The position numbers and the translations under genes were made by a program. The notes under the pieces were generated by a model that was given only the letters and a program-made list of their open reading frames with translations, was not told the DNA's origin and made no database searches. Below are positions 54,130 to 63,689 of a DNA stretch of 64,000 nt, one piece after another. Within the stretch, counting starts at the first letter, position 1. Each line of letters opens with the position of its first letter. Source of the DNA: Dromiciops gliroides (Eukaryota; Chordata; Mammalia; Microbiotheria; Microbiotheriidae); contig NC_057862.1 in NCBI RefSeq assembly GCF_019393635.1, positions 416,189,669 through 416,253,668 on the forward strand. The letters are read 5' to 3'.

Positions 54130-54340
54130 GTATATATTTGTGATAAGGGGGTGGGGAAAGTAATGAAATTTGTTCATGAAGGACTGATACAATTTTTCAA
54201 GACTAAGCTCTGGTTTGGAGAAGAATTGAAAAACTACCTCTTCCCCTCCTTGCAGAAGTAGGGGACAATGGGTGTAAAATGTTGCATATTCTGTTAAACA
54301 CAGTCAACCTGTTGGGTAATTTTTCTGAAATGCTTTTCCT
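54130..54340 (+). repeat. LINE 3'-end relic (L1/HAL1-type)
   Basis: GAAGAATTGAAAAACTACCT, AGAAGTAGGGGACAATGGGT and AATGTTGCATATTCTGTTAA match the 3' UTR type at 61620-61720. Confidence 0.6.
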
Positions 54341-54344
54341 TTTT

Positions 54345-54889
54345 TAATCTTAGTTACAAGGGAGTGTTCTTTGGGTAAAAGAGGTGGAAGGGCTATGTTC
54401 AGAAATTAATGTAATACAAAAACAAAAGGCATTAATTAAAATGTCTAAAATTTATTATTAAATGATGGCACAAAGAATTTGAAATCTATGCATTTCATAT
54501 CCCAGCACATTATTTTTTCAAAACAGACCTCACAAAATGGGACTAAAAAAGTAAAATATTCACCATTGAAATAAATAATGCACTGCAATGCTTGAATTAT
54601 CCCCAGAAAACTACAAACTATAAGTGTGGTATATTATTTCCAAAAATTTCTATTACATTCTTTAAAAATACATTTTAGTAAATTTTTAAATATAGAGATT
54701 GAGTTTCTGACCAAAATCTCTTATATGATTTCAAAGTTCTAAGGCCTTTTGTAACAGCTAAATATCCAACATGACCTTTGCCCACTTCCCTCATGGGATC
54801 AAATGTGCACAATGCACCAGACATTTCTTAACATTTCATTCCCATGAGTAATCTATTTGAAGCTTAATATAAACAAATTAGAAACTTGA
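54345..54889. other. Unique AT-rich sequence
   Basis: No gene or recognised repeat. Confidence 0.4.
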
Positions 54890-55085
54890 TATCAATGATC
54901 CTAGAAGGATAACACGTGGACCCCGGAATTAGAGAGCCTAGGTTCAAATCCTTCTCTCAAATACTTACTACCTTGGCAAGTCACAACCTTCTTCAGTTCC
55001 TCAACTATCAGATGAGGAGGTCCAACTGCAGGCTTCTGAGGTTTCTTTAGCTCTAAGATTTATTATCCTATGGTCCTAAGCATCA
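54890..55085 (+). repeat. MIR/THER1-type relic
   Basis: CCTAGGTTCAAATCCTTCTC, CCTTGGCAAGTCACAACCTT, TCAACTATCAGATGAGGAGG and TTTAGCTCTAAGATTTATTA. Confidence 0.7.
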
Positions 55086-55515
55086 GCAACCATCTGTCTT
55101 TCCTCCCTAGACAATCTTAAGATGAAATAAGAATTTGTTTCTAATTTCCCCCAAAACAGGAAGCAATAGCTACATTAATATTTTCCCTAAAGCAAATTAA
55201 ATTGTTTTGTAGTCCAAAAGCATATTTGTATATGTTTGCATTTTATTTAGGGGCATATCCAGGGTCAATTTTATAACTTTCTTAAAAACAATCCCTTCTT
55301 GAGTTTTTCTCTGTCTTCCTCACTATCTAACGTAATTAAGTCAAATTCCCCTCACCTGGGTTATTTTGCAAAAAGAGGCAAAAATGAAGACCAGAAAACA
55401 CATACCATCCATATTCTGTTTGTGTTTGTTATGTGTTATTATGTTTATAATTTGGATAAATTATTTTTAAAAGGAAAGCATGAGAACTAAAAGAGAAACA
55501 GATTGGGAAATATGT
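55086..55515. other. Unique sequence
   Basis: No gene or recognised repeat. Confidence 0.4.
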
Positions 55516-55519
55516 TAGT

Positions 55520-56240
55520 AAAAATATCAAATAAAGGTCTGACATCCAAAACTCTAAAAGGAATTACTACATAGCTAAAAAACTAAAAATATACACACTC
55601 CCCAATGGAACAAGGGTAAAAGAATATGAACAGATAATTTACGAAGAAGAAAATATAAACTGTTAATAAAAACATATAGATATATTCAAATATCCTAATA
55701 GTAACAGAAATGCAAATCAAGATAATCTCAAAATACCACCTCATGATCATTTAGAATGACTAAAATGAAGGAAGGAAGGAAGGAAAGAAAGAAATTGGCT
55801 GTCAACCACTCAGCACCTCAGGACCTCCCACCATATTCCTAGTGCAATGTCTTAGACTTTGATGTGTCAGTAATCTTTGTTTCTCAAATAGCTCTCCCCA
55901 CCATAACCAACTACCAATCCTGCCATTCTTTTCTAAACCCAGTGTGATTTCCATATACACCAAAATATTTATAGCAGCACCTTTTGTGGTAGCAAAGAAT
56001 TGAAAACAAGGTAGACACCCTTCAACTGGTAAATAAACAAATTGTAGTACATAAATGTAATGGGATATTACTATATGATTAGGAAAAAAGAACTTATATG
56101 TTCTAAATTCTTTATAGCCATTCTTTTTTGTGGTGGCAAAGAACTGAAAACTGAGGGGATGCCCATCAATTGGGGAATGGATAAACAAGTTGTGGTATAT
56201 GATTGTAATGGAATACTACTGTGTTATAAGAAATAATGAG
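55520..56240 (+). repeat. L1 ORF2 C-terminal relic with internal duplication
   Basis: L1-like TATGAACAGATAATTTACGA and AAATGCAAATCAAGATAATC (55620-55740), then a non-L1 stretch (55795-55940). Two copies of the same L1 piece follow: AAATATTTATAGCAGCACCT (55963) and TTCTTTATAGCCATTCTTTT (56110), each with TTTGTGGTGGCAAAGAA... and AATTGGGGAATG/ACTGGTAAATAA lines. Confidence 0.7.
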
Positions 56241-56247
56241 CTGGGGT

Positions 56248-56390
56248 GGGAGTGCAGCTAGGTGGCACAGTGGATAGAGCACTAGCCCTGGAGTCAGGAG
56301 GACCTGAGTTCAAATCCGGCCTCAGACACTTAACACTTACTAGCTGTGTGACCCTGGACAAGTCACTTAACCCCAACTGCCTCACACCCA
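56248..56390 (+). mobile_element. WSINE1-type SINE
   Basis: Plus-strand copy starting GTGCAGCTAGGTGGCACAG. TSD not clear. Confidence 0.92.
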
Positions 56391-56820
56391 AAAAAAGAAC
56401 CAGAGGAGAAAAAAAGAATCTGCCAGTCACTGCCTGAAAGAAACCCCATAACAAAAGTTCCCAGGAACATTATGTCCAAAATCAAAAGCTTTTAAGACAA
56501 AGAAAAAAAATTGCAAGCAGCCAGAAAGAAAGAATTCTAGTACCAAAGAGTCACAGTCAGGATGACACATGACTTAGCAGCCACCACTGTAAAAGAGAAG
56601 AGAACTTGATATACAATATTCCAGAAGAACTTGGAATACATATTCCAGAATACGATGTGGACTTTTAGCAAAGAACAACTTACCCAGCAATGGAACAACT
56701 CACCCATAGGAGGAAAAAGGGATCTCCATGAATTTATAAAGAAAAGATCAGAACTGCAGAGAAACTGAAGTTCAAATACAGGAGTGAATAGAAGCATAAA
56801 AAGGTAAAAATGAATGAACA

Positions 56821-56969
56821 TGGGGGAAGCTACAGGTGCAGTGGATAAAACACCAGCCCTGGATTCAGGAGGACCTGAGTTCAAATCCAGCCTCAGACAC
56901 TTGACACTTACTAGCTGTGTGACCCCGGGCAAGTCACTTAACCCTTATTGCCCTGCCCCCTCCCCCACC
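56821..56969 (+). mobile_element. WSINE1-type SINE
   Basis: Plus-strand copy with a C-rich, A-poor end. Exact TSD AAATGAATGAACA at 56808-56820 and 56970-56982. Confidence 0.94.
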
Positions 56970-57147
56970 AAATGAATGAACAATGATAAAGGACTAAACA
57001 AGGAAAAACTGTTTACAGTCACATATGCAAAGATGATACATATATCTCTTCTAATGCCTATGCTCATCAGGATCCATAGAAGAATCCAGTTAGATCAGGC
57101 CTGGGCGTGTTTCTGTTTTGTCCTGATGAACTTAAAAGAATAGAAAG

Positions 57148-57288
57148 AAGGGGCAGCTAGGTGGCACAGTGGATAGAGCACCAGCCCTGGATTCAGGAGG
57201 ACCTGAGTTCAAATCTGGCTTCAGATACTTGACACTTACTAGCTGTGTGACCCTGGGCAAGTCACTTAACCCCAATTGCCTCATAAAA
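57148..57288 (+). mobile_element. WSINE1-type SINE
   Basis: Plus-strand copy with exact TSD AAAAGAATAGAAAG at 57134-57147 and 57289-57302. Confidence 0.95.
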
Positions 57289-57493
57289 AAAAGAATAGAA
57301 AGAGAGAAGAAGAGAAAATTATCTCAAATAATCAGGATACACAAGTAGACAACTATATAAACAACGAAAAGAGAGTGGAGGAGTGGTTGACACTTGAATC
57401 TCACTCTTTAAAGTGATCAAAAGAAGGAAGAATACACACACGCACAGAGGAAAATAGGAGGGAAAGGGGGTGAAGGGGAAGGAGAGGGAATTA

Positions 57494-57674
57494 CTTTATG
57501 TTTGTTTGGGTTTTTTTGGTTTTTATTTTGTTTTGTTTTTCAGGGCAATGAGGGTTAAGTGACTTGCCCAGAGTCACACAACTAGTAAGCATTAAGTGTC
57601 TGAGACCAGATTTGAACTCAGGTCCTCCTGAATCCAGGGCCAGTGCTTTATCTACTGTACCACCTAGCTGCCCC
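57494..57674 (-). mobile_element. WSINE1-type SINE
   Basis: Minus-strand copy with a long T/G-rich tail. Exact TSD AGGAGAGGGAATTA at 57480-57493 and 57675-57688. Confidence 0.95.
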
Positions 57675-57688
57675 AGGAGAGGGAATTA

Positions 57689-58330
57689 AAGAGAAGACAT
57701 ATTAAACAAACTCTAAAGATGTACAAATATATTTAGAGCTCTTTTTGAGGTGGAAGTAGGAATGTGAAGGGACACCCATAAATTGGAGAATGAATGAGCA
57801 AGTTATAGTATATAAATGTAATGGGATACTAATTTGCTGAATTCTTATCAGCATAATGGCTAACCAGATATTCCAGAGGACTAAGGATAAAATATGCTAT
57901 CCATGTCCTAACAGAGTGATGAAAGATTCAGAATGAGACATGTTTTTTGGACACAGCCAATGTGGACATTTGTTTTGATTGACTCCACATGTTTATAATG
58001 GGTTTTATTTTTCTCATCATCTCATTTGGGAGATGGAAGAATGAGAAGGCAGATTTTAGCAGATTAAAATAATTTTTTTCAAAAATAAAAAATAAAATCA
58101 CATTGTTGTTTTTGCTGTTGCACTACCCTTCCCGGGAAAAAAAATGAAAGAAAAAACAACCCCCAAAGAATTGAAAGTGAATGTTGCAAAATGATTAAGA
58201 AGTTTGGCCCTGAAGAATAGACTCTTCCCCTCTCTTCTTTGTAAAAGGGGGAGTTTACGGGTATGGAACTGTTGGAGGTGACTAACACTGGCACTCTCTT
58301 AGTTCAGGTTCAATGTTGAGACTAAATGAG
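57689..58330 (+). repeat. LINE 3' UTR relics (L1/HAL1-type)
   Basis: TTGGAGAATGAATGAGCAAG, TTGGACACAGCCAATGTGGA and ATTTGTTTTGATTGACTCCA, then a second 3'-end phrase ACTCTTCCCCTCTCTTCTTT at 58220. Confidence 0.6.
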
Positions 58331-58720
58331 GTGCTTGTAAGTCATTGAATAGTTAAGGAAAAGAAGTACAGTTTTGATACTTTTCTCCATTACGTGGATT
58401 TCTGAAATGAGTCTCATTTCACTCAATAACCATGTCTCTTATGTAATTACTTCCTGAATCTCTTTATTTGAACCTGAACTCTGATCAGATTACCCAACTA
58501 ATACAACTGAAATGTAATTTTCACTTTGGATCCACTGGTCCAGCACAGCAGAATACTCTATGTCCTTCAATCCTTCAATGTCATTTCAGGGGGCGAGGGG
58601 CGGGGGAGGTGGCTAATGGTCTAAATGGAAAGACAAAGAAAAACTCAGTGAGGCATTATCTGTCCACAACTCCATCCCAGTTTCCCAGGGCTCTCCCACT
58701 GGACTTTAGTTTAATTTAGA
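58331..58720. other. Unique sequence
   Basis: Contains a short G-rich run (GGGGGCGAGGGGCGGGGGAGG, 58590-58610). No gene. Confidence 0.4.
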
Positions 58721-58721
58721 G

Positions 58722-58948
58722 GAGGTGTCTCAGTGGATAAAGCACTGGGCCTGGAATCTGAAAGATCTGAGCTCCAATCTAGCCTCAAATGCTCACTAGC
58801 TGTGTGATGCTGGGTAAATCACTTAACTCCTGTTTGCCTTGATCCACTGGAGAAGAAAATGGGAAACTACTCCAGTGTCTTTGTCAAGAAAACCCCAAAT
58901 GGGGTCACAAAGAGTCAGACACAACTACAAAACAACTGAACGACCAGT
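58722..58948 (+). mobile_element. RTE-tailed SINE
   Basis: GAGGAGGTGTCTCAGTGGAT, TAGCTGTGTGATGCTGGGTA, AACCCCAAATGGGGTCACAA and AGAGTCAGACACAACTACAA. Confidence 0.87.
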
Positions 58949-59281
58949 AATAGTTTAGTAAGCTTGGTTTAATTAAAACAAGGCCAGAGTCTCCTGAAAG
59001 TTGTCCTGAACTCTATACTGAAATCTCCTTATCCTCCTGGGAAGAATGATTGAACAGTGGCCCGACCTGAGCTCTTCCAGCAAGGTCAGTCTGTTCTGAA
59101 TTAACCCCTACTTTGGTCTCAGCAGCCCACAGTAGAGATCAAGTGAGGCCTCTTCAGGAGAATTTTCGAAAGCTCTGCCTTATTCTTTCTGCCCAGAAAC
59201 TTCTCCTCTACTCCCCAGGTTGACCAGCTCTGAGTATATATATGGAAGGCTATTTCTGCTAGTGCTGTAATGCACTAATGG

Positions 59282-59315
<34 letters not shown>

Positions 59316-59638
59316 CCCCTGAACACTTGAGTGAGCCTCTAAAGGTCCATGTGGTTCAAGGTCACTGCACTCCTAATTGCAGCCCTCTGTGGCAGTCTAT
59401 CCAACCTCAACATAAAACTGCAGTGCTTCTTTCTCTCCTTTCTGCTAGGAGGTAAGTAGGTAACTTCATAGTCACTCTCTTAGTTCACAAAGACTTAAAA
59501 AGCCATGGCGTTGGTGTAAGGATGAGGAAGAGGTGCCTTGGGACTCTAGGAATGGCCTATGTTTCTCTACTTTGGTTTCTTCCCACAACTATATCGTGTG
59601 TGTGGCATGTTATGAGCTAGGCATCTAAGAATTCATCA
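58949..59638. other. Unique sequence with a (TG)n array
   Basis: A (GT)15 run lies at 59284-59313. No gene or other repeat recognised. Confidence 0.45.
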
Positions 59639-59639
59639 A

Positions 59640-59835
59640 CAAAGCTGACCTTTATATAGTGCTTTAAGATTTGCAAACCACTTTATATCCATTATCTCAT
59701 CCAATCATCACAACAGCCCTGGGAGTTGATAGTACAAATATCATTATCCCTATTATTCAAATGAAGAAACAGGCTCATAGAAACTCAGAAACTTACCCAA
59801 AGACGTACAGCATTCACTCTCTGACTGCCAGCGTC
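59640..59835 (-). repeat. MIR-type SINE relic
   Basis: CTTTATATAGTGCTTTAAGA, ATCCATTATCTCATCCAATC and ATGAAGAAACAGGCTCATAG. Confidence 0.8.
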
Positions 59836-60087
59836 TGACTGATAGCATCGTCACATTTGCCATTTGAATTCAGACTGTTGCCAACACACCACTTTCCAAC
59901 TGAATTCAGTGGAACTTTAGAGCAAAACTCCCTGAGTTCTGTTTACCAGGATGGGCCATTCCCATGTATTATCTTCTATGTATACTCTTTCACTAATGAG
60001 CAAGACTTATGTTCACACTCTAGACAGGTGTCTGGCTCTCCATTTTTCCCCTTCTCTATGTTAGCATCCCTGTGCCTCCTTTGTAAT
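59836..60087. other. Unique sequence
   Basis: No gene. The 77-residue ORF at 59857 is unrecognised. Confidence 0.35.
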
Positions 60088-60100
60088 TAAAGTTCACTTT

Positions 60101-60248
60101 TTTTTTTTTTTTGGTGAAACAATTAGGGTTAAGTGACTTGCCTAGGGTCATACAGCTAGTAAGTGTTAAGTCTCTGAGGCTGGATTTGAACTCAGGTCCT
60201 CCTGAATCCAGGGCCAGTGCTCTATCCACTGCGCCACCTAGCTGCCCC
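60101..60248 (-). mobile_element. WSINE1-type SINE
   Basis: Minus-strand copy with exact TSD TAAAGTTCACTTT at 60088-60100 and 60249-60261. Confidence 0.95.
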
Positions 60249-60449
60249 TAAAGTTCACTTTCTTGATAGTCCAAAAGGCAAAAACTGCTCCAGACCAATT
60301 TAGCTGAAGACTCCAATATCCTCTAGATCTACTGGCCTAAACGGGCACTACTTCAATTTGACATTGTAATGGAGAACCTAACTGATTGGCTGACAGGAGC
60401 TGTGAGGTAGGTGGATCAGGTGATTCCTTCATTCACTCTGTTACTACTT

Positions 60450-60925
60450 GCCAAGGTGGTACAGTGGATAAGGCATTGGCTCTGGAGTTAAGAGAACCTG
60501 AGTTCAAATCTTCCCTCAGAAACTTACCAGTTGTGGGGCAGCTAGATGGTGCAGTGGATAGAGCACCGGCCCTGCATTCACGAGTACCTGAGTTCAAATC
60601 CAGCCTCAGACACTTAACACTTACTAGCTGTGTGGCCCTGGGCAAGTCACTTAACCCCAATTGCCTCACTAAAAAAAAAAAAAGAAACTTACCAGTTGTA
60701 TGACCCTGGGCAACTCACTTAACCCTAATTGCCTCAAACATCTGGAGCCATCTCCAGTCATCCTGATTGATATATGTATATATCCAGATATCCAGATGGC
60801 TCTGGAGGAGGGAATGACGTTGGTGACCTTGCACAGCCCTCCTTCACTTAAATCCAATTCAGTTCAAGTCATAATATCACCCTGATGTCATGGTCCTCTT
60901 CAAGAATGAAGGACAAACAACAATT
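60450..60925 (+). mobile_element. Third SINE type, split by a nested SINE
   Basis: tRNA-like head (AAGGTGGTACAGTGGATAAG) with its own 3' body: ACATCTGGAGCCATCTCCAG, GATGGCTCTGGAGGAGGGAA, GACCTTGCACAGCCCTCCTT and the end TGTCATGGTCCTCTTCAAGA. This tail differs from both WSINE1 and the RTE-SINE. A WSINE1 copy interrupts it at 60535-60682. Confidence 0.8.
60535..60682 (+). mobile_element. WSINE1-type SINE nested in another SINE
   Basis: Exact 17-bp TSD (AGAAACTTACCAGTTGT) at 60518-60534 and 60683-60699. The host SINE reads through perfectly when this copy is skipped. Confidence 0.97.
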
Positions 60926-61388
60926 TGCCATTGATGCTAGCATGTAGCCAGGGCAGGAGAAAAGAGTTTCATAATATGGAAACATCCTAAAAACTTTTGT
61001 CACTAAGAAGTTTGAAAATGATACTAAAATCCTAAACAGTGGGTATTATTGCTTCCTTTACATTTTAAAAGATCAACCTATTTATTAGTTGTCACATAGC
61101 CACAGACCAGAGAGGAATGTTCAATTCCCACAAGTCTGAAGAAATTATACCTTCCACCAACTCGGCTTCTTACTAGTTGAGAGAGTGAAATTACAGTGAC
61201 ATCTGGTATGGCATAATTATCAGTGTGGAGAGTCTATGTTTTCAATACACCTTGCTTCTTCAGAAGCTATTTATGTACTGAGAGTGCTTATCAGTGCTAT
61301 TAATTAATATTTGACTACAAATCACTTTTTTGTCTTGGCATTTGTCACTACAGCAAAGTAAGATGGCCCTTTAATTTAAAGGCCAGTT
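60926..61388. other. Repeat-poor unique sequence
   Basis: No gene or named repeat. 61150-61380 is evenly composed, with several ATTAAT/TTAATTTAAA cores. Confidence 0.4.
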
Positions 61389-61389
61389 A

Positions 61390-61990
61390 TTGATTTATGG
61401 AATGCTAAATGGATTGTGGTACATATATGTGGTAAAAAATAAAAATACTGTGCCTAAAAAGCAATAATAGGAAGAATTTAGAGAAACATGACACAAGTTA
61501 TATGAACTGATACAAAGTGAAGTAAGCAGAATGAGGAAAACTATACATGATGACAAAATGTAAATGAAGAGCAAAAAACCCTCAGAAATGAAACTGAACC
61601 CTCTGTAATTATAATGACCAATCTTGTCCCCAAAGGAAAGAGGAGAAAATACAACTCTCTTTTTTGCAGAGGTGGGAGACTATGGATATGGTACATTGAA
61701 TATATTGTCAAACTCAGTTGATAAGTTGGTTGCTTTTCATGAACTTTTTGTTCTCTTTTCTATTGTTTATCACATACTGGCTTTCTAGATAGGAAAAAAG
61801 GAAAGGATATATTCCTTTCCCCCATTAAACTGTGACCTACTTGAGATCAGGATCTGGGTTTTTTGCCTTTCTTTGTATTCTCATCACTTAGCGCAGTGCC
61901 CAGCACATCCTAAGTGCTTAATAAATACTTGCTGACTGACTGACAAAAATAAAGGTGATGTAAAAACTAAAGATATCAATTAAGGTTAAA
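61390..61990 (+). repeat. LINE 3' end (L1/HAL1-type), L2-interrupted
   Basis: ATGAACTGATACAAAGTGAA, ACTGAACCCTCTGTAATTAT, GCAGAGGTGGGAGACTATGG and, after the L2 insert, AATAAAGGTGATGTAAAAAC. Confidence 0.75.
61815..61948 (+). mobile_element. L2 3'-end copy inside a LINE 3' UTR
   Basis: CCATTAAACTGTGACCTACT, TTGAGATCAGGATCTGGGTT, TAGCGCAGTGCCCAGCACAT and AATAAATACTTGCTGACTGA. The undisrupted LINE order is seen at 12278-12312, where GGGGAAAGATACATTTGG runs straight into AAATAAAGGTGATG. Confidence 0.8.
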
Positions 61991-62560
61991 ATGTCTTCCT
62001 TAAATGCAAAGGTTAATAATTATTGTGCCTTCTCAGTGTTGTCTTGCAAATAGAAAGAATACATCAACCAATTCCCTTCCCTGTTGTCTGTCTTCAGAAA
62101 GGGCCCCTTGGAAGCACATGGTTGGGAAAGCAGGATTCAGTTTTCTACCCACCCATCCTAGATTATTCCTGAAGCTAGGCTGTGGTTATTACTGCCATCT
62201 TTTATGAATCTGAAGCTTAATATGTGAAGAAACACATTTTCTTGTATTTTAAGAAACATATTTTCCCTTCCTGTTCTATAAACTCAGTATAAAACTAGGT
62301 TGGTTGTTTAACCCTTTCTCACCTCTCCCTCACTGAACAGTTCAGCTCAGCTCAGGTTACCTCCAATGGGGCACGCTAAAGAGACAAATTCTTAAGGGCA
62401 ACAGTTTTCAGAGAGGGTAAATTCTGCCTTGCAAAGAACTAATTTGATGCAGGGGGGTTTCGTTTCATTTCTGTCCAAATAATGACTTCCAGACAGATTT
62501 TCCTAATTCCAAAAATCAGATTGACTAAAAGACCCACCTCATTTTTATATCTGTCTAAGA
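61991..62560. other. Unique sequence
   Basis: No gene or recognised repeat. Confidence 0.4.
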
Positions 62561-62565
62561 CAGAA

Positions 62566-62748
62566 GTTCTTAACCTTAAGTCTATGAACTTTTGAAAAAT
62601 ATTTTATAACTATTTCAATATGATTAATTTCCTCTGTAATTCTGTGTATTTTATTTTATGTGTTTAAAAAAATTATTCTGAGGAGGGATCCATTTGCTTC
62701 ATTAAACTGTCAAAGGTGTCCTTGACAAACAAAAAAAGGTAAAAACCC
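62566..62748 (+). mobile_element. hAT-like MITE, second family
   Basis: Ends CAGAAGTTCTTAACC and GGTAAAAACCCCTG are imperfect inverted repeats. It matches the reversed copy at 34842-35043 (ATATGATTAATTTCCTCTGT, AATTATTCTGAGGAGGGATC). Confidence 0.65.
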
Positions 62749-62754
62749 CTGGGG

Positions 62755-63150
62755 TGGGCTATGATAAGAAGAAAATGGTCAACAGTCATTCAATATAGGC
62801 ATCATAACTGAAGATAAAAAAAGCACCACTCCTTCTTCCCTTCCCCATTCTATCCTTTTCTCAATTACTGATGTGCCCTAACCAGTCTCTTCTATCTTAC
62901 TAGCGTTCTCTGTGCCCAACTTCCCCCTTTTTTGGTGGTCTTAGAATAAGGAGGGGGGAAAGAAAGCCACCAGTAACTAAAGAGGGATAATATCAGGAAG
63001 AGGAGACAACTAGAAGAGAAGAAAAAAGTGGAGGTGGTTTGTTTGGAAAATCCTTTGGACACTCCCCATTTGGCAAGAGAAAAGTACCTAGGTTCCTTCT
63101 ATAGGCCCATGAAGGATTTTGTGAAGTTGAGCTTCCATGCAATGAATAAA
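62755..63150. other. Unique sequence
   Basis: No gene or recognised repeat. Confidence 0.4.
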
Positions 63151-63154
63151 TGAA

Positions 63155-63270
63155 AAAAAAAACATTTTTGAGTGCTAACTATAAGCAAATCACTGATGAT
63201 ACAGAGAGTACCTGATTTCAAGGAGCTCACATTTCTAATGGGGGAAGAGGTTTCAGATTTAAGTTACATG
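63155..63270 (-). repeat. L2 3'-end fragment
   Basis: GAGTGCTAACTATAAGCAAA, TCAAGGAGCTCACATTTCTA and ATGGGGGAAGAGG. Confidence 0.6.
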
Positions 63271-63317
63271 GAAAGGCCCAATGGTTCTGAGGGAGTAACA
63301 AAAAAGATGATAATGAA

Positions 63318-63480
63318 CCTTCTTTAAAGTTATTTCTAAGAAAACTATCATTTTCTGATATTGAACCATTTGACATTGCCAAGGACTTTGGTGGTGAGAA
63401 CTTTCTTTTCTGAGTCTTTTTTTCTTTCTGGGCTTTAGTGACTACTGTGGAGGTAGGAGATGAAGCACCTGCAAAGATGG
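63318..63480 (-). pseudogene. Second cold-shock-domain (YBX-like) retro-fragment
   Basis: On the minus strand AAGAAAGTTCTCACCACCAA onwards reads KKVLTTKVLGNVKWFNIR, against KKVLATKVLGTVKWFNVR in YBX proteins. The following NGYGFINRND region is still traceable at DNA level but has lost bases and frame. The upstream part (GASSPTSTVVTKAQK) parallels the Ala/Thr-rich N-terminus of the copy at 52049-52228. Confidence 0.6.
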
Positions 63481-63689
63481 TTCCTGGGTCCCATCTCCAT
63501 GCAGATTTCTCCCTTGGACAGTAGCTGGAGGTGGGGGAGGAGGACTGTAGCAGGGTTAGTCATACACTCTTCCCAGCAATCTTGGACTTCCCTACCCTCA
63601 TACTTGGGATTGGACGTGACTCTTGAGGATCTATCTATGTTCATCTCTGGACCTAATGATTTGTCCATCAAAAATTCCTGATTTGTGTG

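Larger units (their letters stand above)
56391..57480 (+). repeat. HAL1/L1-type LINE segment, SINE-rich
   Basis: AAATTGCAAGCAGCCAGAAA, AAAGAGTCACAGTCAGGATG, CTTAGCAGCCACCACTGTAA and AACAACTTACCCAGCAATGG follow the order of the mammalian HAL1 block (..TGCAAGCAGCCAGAGA.., ..CCCAGCAA..), a LINE without an RT gene. SINEs occupy 56821-56969, 57148-57288 and 57494-57674. Confidence 0.55.
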
